From Phytohabitans flavus (lineage in GTDB: Bacteria > Actinomycetota > Actinomycetes > Mycobacteriales > Micromonosporaceae), in NCBI RefSeq assembly GCF_011764545.1, contig NZ_AP022870.1, positions 8,562,001 to 8,626,000 on the forward strand: DNA of 64,000 bases. Direction: 5' to 3'. The notes under the pieces were generated by a model, which saw only the letters and a program-made list of their open reading frames with translations, was not told the origin of the DNA and made no database searches. The first letter of the stretch is position 1; each line of letters begins with the position of its first letter. This document shows positions 55,862 through 64,000 of this stretch, piece by piece. Position numbers and translations under genes: made by a program.

Positions 55862-56536
55862 TCAGGCGCCGGCCAGGGCGGCCTTGACCTGCACGGTCAG
55901 CTCGTCTGCCAGGACCTCGTCCTGGCGGGCCTCGATGCCGTCCAGCGCTGCGCGGACCACCGCTGCCGGGTCGTTCTTCGGGATGTCCAAACCGGCCGTC
56001 ATGTCGGTGTCGGAGGGACCCAGGTGCAGCCCGGTGACCAGCGTGCCCTGGCCGGCGAGCTCCAGCCGGACGCCGTTGGTGAGGCTCCATTGGGCCGCCT
56101 TGGCCGCGCTGTACGCGTTGGCCCCGACGAACGACATCCACGACATCACGGACAGCACGTTGAGGATCGCGCCGCCGCCGTTCGCGCCCAGCACCGGGGC
56201 GAACGCGCGGATCATGTCGAGCGTCCCGAAGAAGTGGGTGCGCATCTCCAGTTGGATCTTCTCCAGGTCGCCCGTGACGAGGTTCTGGGCTGTGGAGATG
56301 CCTCCGTTGTTGATCAGAAGGCTGACGTCCGGCGCGCCGGCTGCGGCGGCGGCGACCTGGGCCGGGTCGGTGATGTCGAGGCGGAGCACTTCGACGCCGG
56401 GGATGTCCACGAGTTCAGGTGTGCGGGCAGTGGCATATACCTTGCGGGCACCGCGCTCGAGCAGCTGGCGGGCGAAGTGCCGCCCGAGCCCGCGGTTGGC
56501 GCCGGTGACGAGTGCGATCGAGTCGGAGATCTGCAT
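55862..56536 (-). CDS. Short-chain dehydrogenase/reductase under MerR control
   Basis: A 224-residue SDR. ALVTGANRGLGRHFA, INNGGI, VLSVMSW (Ser) and AYSAAKAAQWSL (YxxxK). Short for the family but complete. The ATG at 56536 has TAGCGT (56549-56544) seven bases upstream, so the message is leaderless. The promoter has an abnormally long spacer with an inverted repeat in it, the layout used by MerR-type activators, and the divergent gene encodes one. Confidence 0.88.
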   Translation of the reverse strand: MQISDSIALVTGANRGLGRHFARQLLERGARKVYATARTPELVDIPGVEVLRLDITDPAQVAAAAAGAPDVSLLINNGGISTAQNLVTGDLEKIQLEMRTHFFGTLDMIRAFAPVLGANGGGAILNVLSVMSWMSFVGANAYSAAKAAQWSLTNGVRLELAGQGTLVTGLHLGPSDTDMTAGLDIPKNDPAAVVRAALDGIEARQDEVLADELTVQVKAALAGA

Positions 56537-56543
56537 GGCGGCT

Positions 56544-56575
56544 ACGCTAAAACCTGACGCTGACGTCAGAGGCAA
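56544..56575 (-). promoter_or_regulatory. MerR-type promoter with internal operator
   Basis: On the minus strand a -35-like TTGCCT (56575-56570), a 20-base spacer and -10 TAGCGT (56549-56544). Inside the spacer lies CTGACG-N4-CGTCAG (56554-56569). A 19-20-base spacer with a palindrome between the elements is the hallmark of MerR-regulated promoters. Confidence 0.5.
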
Positions 56576-56596
56576 GTCGTGTGAGGGAGGTAACCG

Positions 56597-56977
56597 ATGC
56601 GCATCGGCGATGTCGCGGAGCGGGCCGGCGTGAGCGTGCGGGCACTGCGCTACTACGAGGAGCAGGGCCTGCTCAACGCGACGCGGAGCACCAGCGGCCA
56701 GCGGCACTACCCGGACGCCGCGGTCGAGTGGGTCCAGCTGATCCAGCAGCTCTACGCCGCGGGGCTCTCCAGCGCCCGGATCCGCGACCTGCTGCCGTGC
56801 ATCCAGTCCGGGGTGAGCACGCCAGAGTCGCTCACGCTGCTGGCCGGCGAGCGGGCACGCATCGACGACCAGATCAAGGGCCTGATAGAAGCCCGCGACC
56901 GGCTCGACGAAATCATCGCGATGACCGAGCGCGCGTCGTCGCCTAGTTCGGCTTGCCGTACCTATCGCGTGCCTTGA
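56597..56977 (+). CDS. MerR family transcriptional regulator
   Basis: A 126-residue MerR protein. MRIGDVAERAGVSVRALRYYEEQGLLNATRSTSGQRHY is the full winged helix-turn-helix; a helical dimerisation arm follows (VEWVQLIQQLYAAGLSSARIRDLL). No cysteine pair for metal binding is seen, so a small organic effector is likelier. The end overlaps the convergent pirin gene by 35 bases, and the last ten residues look unlike the family, so the true C-terminus may differ. GGGAGG precedes the ATG. It most likely activates the divergent SDR. Confidence 0.9.
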   Translation: MRIGDVAERAGVSVRALRYYEEQGLLNATRSTSGQRHYPDAAVEWVQLIQQLYAAGLSSARIRDLLPCIQSGVSTPESLTLLAGERARIDDQIKGLIEARDRLDEIIAMTERASSPSSACRTYRVP

Positions 56978-57920
56978 GCCGGGTCGTGGGCATCGGCGGG
57001 GCGGGGAGCCGCTCGCCGGCGTAGCCGCGCACCTCGCCGAAGCGGGATGACGCCGAGGCCCACTCCTCACGTGCTGCGACGATCTCCTCGTGCGAGCGGG
57101 CGACGAAGTTCCACCACATGACCAGCGGCTCCTCGAAGGGCTCGCCGCCGAGCAGAAACAGCCGCGTCTCGTCGGACGCGCTCAGCGTGAGCGCCTCCCG
57201 CCCGGTACCGAGGTAGAGCAGTGCACCTGGGTCAAGCGGGGTCCCGCCGACCACGGCGGTACCGGTGAGCGTGATCGCCGCGTACTCGAATTCGGGCCGC
57301 AGCGGGATCGAGGTGGTGGAGTCCCCGGCGAGCAGGACGTCGGCGCCGAAGAGTGGGGTGTGCACCTGGGCCGGCGAGCGGTGGTGGTTGAGCTCGCCGA
57401 CCAGGACGGTGATCGTCACGTCCTCCTCACGGAGCACCGGCAGTGTCGCGTGGTGCTCGAACCGCGGCGGCGCCGAGCGGGCCCCCTCCGGGAGCGCCAC
57501 CCACAGCTGAAGCCCGTGCATGCCGGGCGGGTGCTCCGCCGGCGACTCCTCCGAGTGCGCGATGCCGTGGCCGGAGGTCATCAGGTTGAGCTGGCCGGGC
57601 ACGATCGTCTGCGAGCTGCCCAGGCTGTCGCGGTGCAGCACCTCGCCGTCGAGTAGCCAGGTCACCGTCTGAAGGCCGGTGTGCGGGTGCGGCGGCACCT
57701 GCATGCCCGGCGCGCTGCCGATGTCCTCCGGGCCGAAGTGGTCGGCGAAGCACCAGGCGCCGACCATGCGGCGCTCGCGGTGCGGGAGCAGGCGGCGGAC
57801 CACCGTGTACTTGCCGATGGGCACGTCGTGGCCGGGCAGCATGACGCTCGTCGGCGCGGTGATCACCGTCGCGGCGCCGCCGAACAGCGTCTCCTGCGGC
57901 TCCGCCTCCAGATTGCTCAC
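56943..57920 (-). CDS. Pirin family protein
   Basis: A 325-residue bicupin of the pirin type. The metal-binding motifs HPHTGLQTVTWLLDGEVLHRDSLG, SGHGIAHSEES and GLQLWVALP are intact (three His and one Glu), and the C-terminal cupin with FLLGGEPFEEPLVMWWNFVARS closes it. Some pirins are quercetinases; the in vivo reaction is usually unknown. I prefer the GTG at 57920 (GGAGG four bases upstream) to 57971, because the extra residues read into an intergenic repeat. Confidence 0.9.
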   Translation of the reverse strand: MSNLEAEPQETLFGGAATVITAPTSVMLPGHDVPIGKYTVVRRLLPHRERRMVGAWCFADHFGPEDIGSAPGMQVPPHPHTGLQTVTWLLDGEVLHRDSLGSSQTIVPGQLNLMTSGHGIAHSEESPAEHPPGMHGLQLWVALPEGARSAPPRFEHHATLPVLREEDVTITVLVGELNHHRSPAQVHTPLFGADVLLAGDSTTSIPLRPEFEYAAITLTGTAVVGGTPLDPGALLYLGTGREALTLSASDETRLFLLGGEPFEEPLVMWWNFVARSHEEIVAAREEWASASSRFGEVRGYAGERLPAPPMPTTRLKARDRYGKPN

Positions 57921-57942
57921 TGTGCCTCCGGGTTCGCTCGCT
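57916..57942. repeat. 27-base intergenic repeat, copy 1
   Basis: GCTCACTGTGCCTCCGGG begins a 27-base segment repeated at 58114-58140 with two differences. It covers the pirin start codon and its ribosome-binding site. Confidence 0.55.
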
Positions 57943-58113
57943 CGTGCGGCGCTGAGGGCAGTGCCTTCCACGCTCCGTCGCTCGGCGCTCGTCCGCCGTC
58001 GTGGCTGAGGCCCGTAGCCTCACGACTCCCGCTCATGTCTTCCCTCGCGGCCCCGAAACCCCGACTTCGTCGGCGGGCCGGCTCAGTCCAGACGCCGCCG
58101 CGCCAACTCGCTC

Positions 58114-58140
58114 GCTCACTGCGCCTCCGGGTTCGCTTGC
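58114..58140. repeat. 27-base intergenic repeat, copy 2
   Basis: Second copy of the element at 57916-57942, same orientation. The 170 bases between the two are GC-rich, gene-free and contain several short CGCTCG-type motifs; they may be a degenerate array of the same element. Confidence 0.55.
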
Positions 58141-58150
58141 CTAGCGGCTG

Positions 58151-58180
58151 GAGCGGGCGGCCCGGTCGGGCCGCCCGCTC
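58151..58180. terminator. Hairpin terminator downstream of the kgd operon
   Basis: Perfect 14-base arms (58151-58164, 58167-58180) separated by two bases, an almost pure G/C stem. It lies 11 bases past the DUF6104 stop on the minus strand. Confidence 0.8.
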
Positions 58181-58190
58181 CGCACCACGG

Positions 58191-58362
58191 TTACTCCTCG
58201 TCGACGTCGTCGTCGTCCAGCCGGGCTAGCCAGGTAGCGAAGCGCTCGATCGGAGTCTCGAACTCCGGGTTGAGATCGACGAAGTCGCGCAGCCGCTCGG
58301 CCAGCCACTCCATCGTCACGGACTCGTCGCCGCGCCGCTTGACCAGCTCCTCGATGCCCCGA

Positions 58363-58376
<14 letters not shown>
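58191..58376 (-). CDS. DUF6104 family small protein
   Basis: A 61-residue, highly acidic protein (MYFTDRGIEELVKRRGDE to the tail LARLDDDDVDEE), with a helical core. It matches the small protein that follows kgd in many actinomycetes. Its ATG at 58376 is inside the kgd 3' end, overlapping by 14 bases in another frame, so expression is tied to kgd. Function unknown; a role with Kgd is only suggested by the conserved linkage. Confidence 0.85.
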
Positions 58377-62085
<3,709 letters not shown>

Positions 62086-62212
62086 GGCCAGTAATCGCCT
62101 CTTTCACGCGGCTGGGCGGGAGTCAGAAGTCGGCATCAAGGCTACGCCGTGCGTATACCCAGTGCGTGGTCGCGGTCTGCCCGTGTCGCGATTCACAAAT
62201 GTCACAAGACGT

Positions 62213-62243
62213 TGGGGCGCCCCGTACGTCACGGAGCGCCCCA
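62213..62243 (-). terminator. Hairpin downstream of the ABC exporter operon
   Basis: Thirteen-base arms (62213-62225 and 62231-62243) with a five-base loop and one G-U wobble when read on the minus strand, 26 bases past the permease stop. It fits a terminator for the ABC operon. Confidence 0.65.
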
Positions 62244-62268
62244 GATGCAACTACGAGTGGTCGTGAAG

Positions 62269-63099
62269 CTACGAGATATCCCGCGTACGGGTGATGAGCG
62301 TCCCGACGGTGCCGGTGAGGACGGACCACCCGAGCAGGATGAGGGCGCCCACCCAGAAGACCGGCTGGCCCGGGATGTTGTTACCGCTGACCATCAGGCC
62401 GGACGCGATCGACGGGACGATGAACCTCAGGTCGTCGAACCAGTCCCAGTTGAGCCAGAGGGCGATCAGCGAGAAGAAGGCCTGACCGGCGATCGTGCCG
62501 ATCAGGTAGAGCACGACCGCGGTCACGGTCGCGCCGATCTGGCTGCGGATCAGCACGCCGAAGCCGACGCCGAGGATGCCCCACAGCACGTACGCGAGCA
62601 GGTTGAGCAGCATCGACCGGACCACCGCCCACTCGCCGAGCTGGCTCGACACGTCCTGAGTGCTCAGGAAGATGATCGTCGCCGGGATGTTGAGGGCGGT
62701 CGTGGCAAGCCAGAACCCGGCGCCGGCGAGCGCCGCGGCGGCCAGCTTCGCCAGGATCACCGCGGTGCGCCGCGGCGTGGTGAGGAACGTGGTGGTCACG
62801 GTCTGGTGCTGGAACTCGCTGGTCATCACCACGATGCCGAGCAGCAGCACGAAGAGCAGCCCGAAGAACTGCCCCGAGGTGTACAGGTTGGCGGCCTGGT
62901 AGACCGCGTTCTGGGTGGCCTCGAAGGCGGCCGCGTCCTCGGGGTTCAGACCTTCGGTGGAGGGATCGCTCAGCGTGTAGTACGCGCCGACCGCGTTGAT
63001 CAGGAAGGCCAGCGCCAGCATGATGAACGCGCCGAGGCCGAAGAGCCACCACGCGTTGGTGGTACGGATCTTCAAGAACTCGCTGCGGACGAGGTTCAT
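62269..63099 (-). CDS. ABC transporter permease (ABC-2 type)
   Basis: A 276-residue ABC-2 permease starting MNLVRSEFLKIRTTNAWWLF, the usual N-terminal amphipathic lead. Six hydrophobic segments follow, with SEFQHQTVTTTFLTTPRRT as the typical first cytoplasmic loop. With the ATPase upstream it forms an exporter of the kind used for antibiotics or lipids. Start ATG overlaps the ATPase stop (ATGA). Confidence 0.9.
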   Translation of the reverse strand: MNLVRSEFLKIRTTNAWWLFGLGAFIMLALAFLINAVGAYYTLSDPSTEGLNPEDAAAFEATQNAVYQAANLYTSGQFFGLLFVLLLGIVVMTSEFQHQTVTTTFLTTPRRTAVILAKLAAAALAGAGFWLATTALNIPATIIFLSTQDVSSQLGEWAVVRSMLLNLLAYVLWGILGVGFGVLIRSQIGATVTAVVLYLIGTIAGQAFFSLIALWLNWDWFDDLRFIVPSIASGLMVSGNNIPGQPVFWVGALILLGWSVLTGTVGTLITRTRDIS

Positions 63100-64000
63100 C
63101 GGATGGCCGCCTTTCCCGCGGTGAGCTCGAGGAACACGCGTTCCAGGTCGGGCCGCTCCATGGTCAGCTCGTGCAGCTCGACCCCCGCCTTGAGGGCGGC
63201 CCGTCCTACGCCGGGCGCGTCCACCCCGCCGACCAGGAGGGCACCGTCGCCGTTCGTGGTGACCGTGGCCTTCAGCTCGGTGAGGGCGGCGGTGAGCACG
63301 TCCGCCTGCGGCGTGCGCACACGGACCACGGCGCTGTGCGCCATCGAGTTCATCACGTCGTCGACCGTGCCCTGGCGGACCAGCTTGCCGGCCGCGATGA
63401 TCACCAGGTCGTCGGCGAGCAGCTGCATCTCGGAGAGCAGGTGGCTGGAGACGAGGACGGTACGCCCCTGGGCGGCGAGCGCTTTGAGCAGGTCGCGCAT
63501 CCACCGGATGCCCTCAGGGTCGAGGCCGTTGGCCGGCTCGTCGAGCACCAGCACCTTCGGGTCGCCCAGCAGCGCGGCGGCGATGCCGAGCCGCTGGCGC
63601 ATGCCCAGCGAGTACCCCTTGAACTTGCGCTTCGCCGCCGGGGTCAGGCCGACCGTAGCCAGGACCTCGTCGGCCCGCTGGCGTGGGAAGCCGGCGGCAG
63701 CGCAGATCACCCGGAGGTGGTTGATGCCTGTGCGCCCCTTGTGCGCGCTGGACGCCTCCAGGACCGCGCCGACCGTGCGCAGGGGTCCTTCAGGTCGACG
63801 TACCGCTGGCCGCCGATCGTGGCGGTGCCCGCGGTGGCTGTGACGAGGTTGAGCAACATGCGCAGTGTCGTTGTCTTCCCCGCGCCGTTGGGGCCGAGGA
63901 AGCCCGTCACGCGCCCCGGCTCGACGGTAAACGACAAGTTGTCGACCGCTCTGACGTTTTTATACTGTTTCGTCAGGCCGGACACGACAATCTGTCCGTC
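63096..64000 (-). CDS. ABC transporter ATPase (start at or beyond the window edge); frame broken near 63784
   Basis: Walker A GFLGPNGAGKTTTLRMLL, signature YSLGMRQRLGIAAAL, Walker B VLVLDEPANGLDPEG and switch His SSHLLSE are all present. One base added to the GGGG at 63782-63785 joins RYVDLKDP to LRTVGAVLEASSAHKG. The C-terminal 85 residues are the usual accessory domain of drug-type exporters. A GTG at 63985 is available, but coding sequence (DGQIV) continues to base 64000, so the true start may be outside. Confidence 0.9.

Noticed and set aside
62192..62206. TCACAAATGTCACA-like sequence upstream of kgd as a CRP site
   Set aside because: The two halves are direct, not inverted, repeats, so it does not fit the CRP palindrome.

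Overview
The window is high-GC (roughly 70 %) actinobacterial chromosome. A WhiB1 fragment, a Kgd-type 2-oxoglutarate decarboxylase, nickel superoxide dismutase with its maturation protease, a CvnABCD conservon, NgcEFG-type aminosugar transport and many leaderless starts all point to a mycelial actinomycete. Micromonosporaceae is my best guess, but the genus cannot be fixed from sequence alone. Almost everything looks chromosomal. I saw no tRNA, rRNA, CRISPR, transposase or phage genes.

Layout. 1-4.5 kb: whiB1 end, lipid kinase, FadR-type regulator, anti-sigma-like protein, and the sodN/sodX pair. 4.6-12.1 kb: malic enzyme, quinone-reductase-like dehydrogenase, two related alpha/beta-hydrolase lipoproteins around a sirtuin, an MMPL transporter and a small membrane protein behind a perfect palindrome. 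12.1-15.3 kb: ackA-pta. 15.4-19.0 kb: a three-gene operon that fits the ABC-three-component (ABC-3C) conflict systems (nuclease, middle component, SMC-like ATPase). 19.1-21.7 kb: ECF sigma factor coupled to a PAS-GGDEF-EAL protein. 22-28.9 kb: an aminosugar operon (RpiR regulator, SIS protein, NgcEFG-like transporter, secreted GH16-CBM5/12 enzyme, kinase). 28.9-34.8 kb: a conservon. 35.3-38.6 kb: MoxR-type ATPase plus VWA protein. 38.6-40.6 kb: K+ channel, cupin and small membrane protein. 40.8-44.9 kb: an unrecognised, translationally coupled trio (APH-like kinase with extra domain, radical SAM enzyme, HD-domain protein). 44.9-51 kb: SDRs, threonine synthase-like enzyme, secreted beta-helix lipoprotein, TetR, chitin/xylan deacetylase with CBM2. 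51.3-55.8 kb: DUF3311-symporter pair and cydAB. 55.9-58 kb: a MerR/SDR pair and a pirin. 58.2-64 kb: DUF6104-kgd and an ABC exporter.

An overriding technical point: at least 17 genes need exactly one extra base to restore the family's reading frame, nearly always in a run of three to five G or C. Such a density (about one per 3.8 kb) in housekeeping genes is best explained by homopolymer deletion errors in the assembly, not by real pseudogenes. I give the corrected gene span in each case and mark where the frame breaks.

The two parts most worth following up are the ABC-3C operon (15431-18958) and the kinase/radical-SAM/HD trio (40758-44880). Regulatory highlights are CRP-like palindromes upstream of whiB1 and of the DUF3311-symporter pair, eight starts that look leaderless with a -10 hexamer 6-7 nt upstream, and several perfect inverted repeats.
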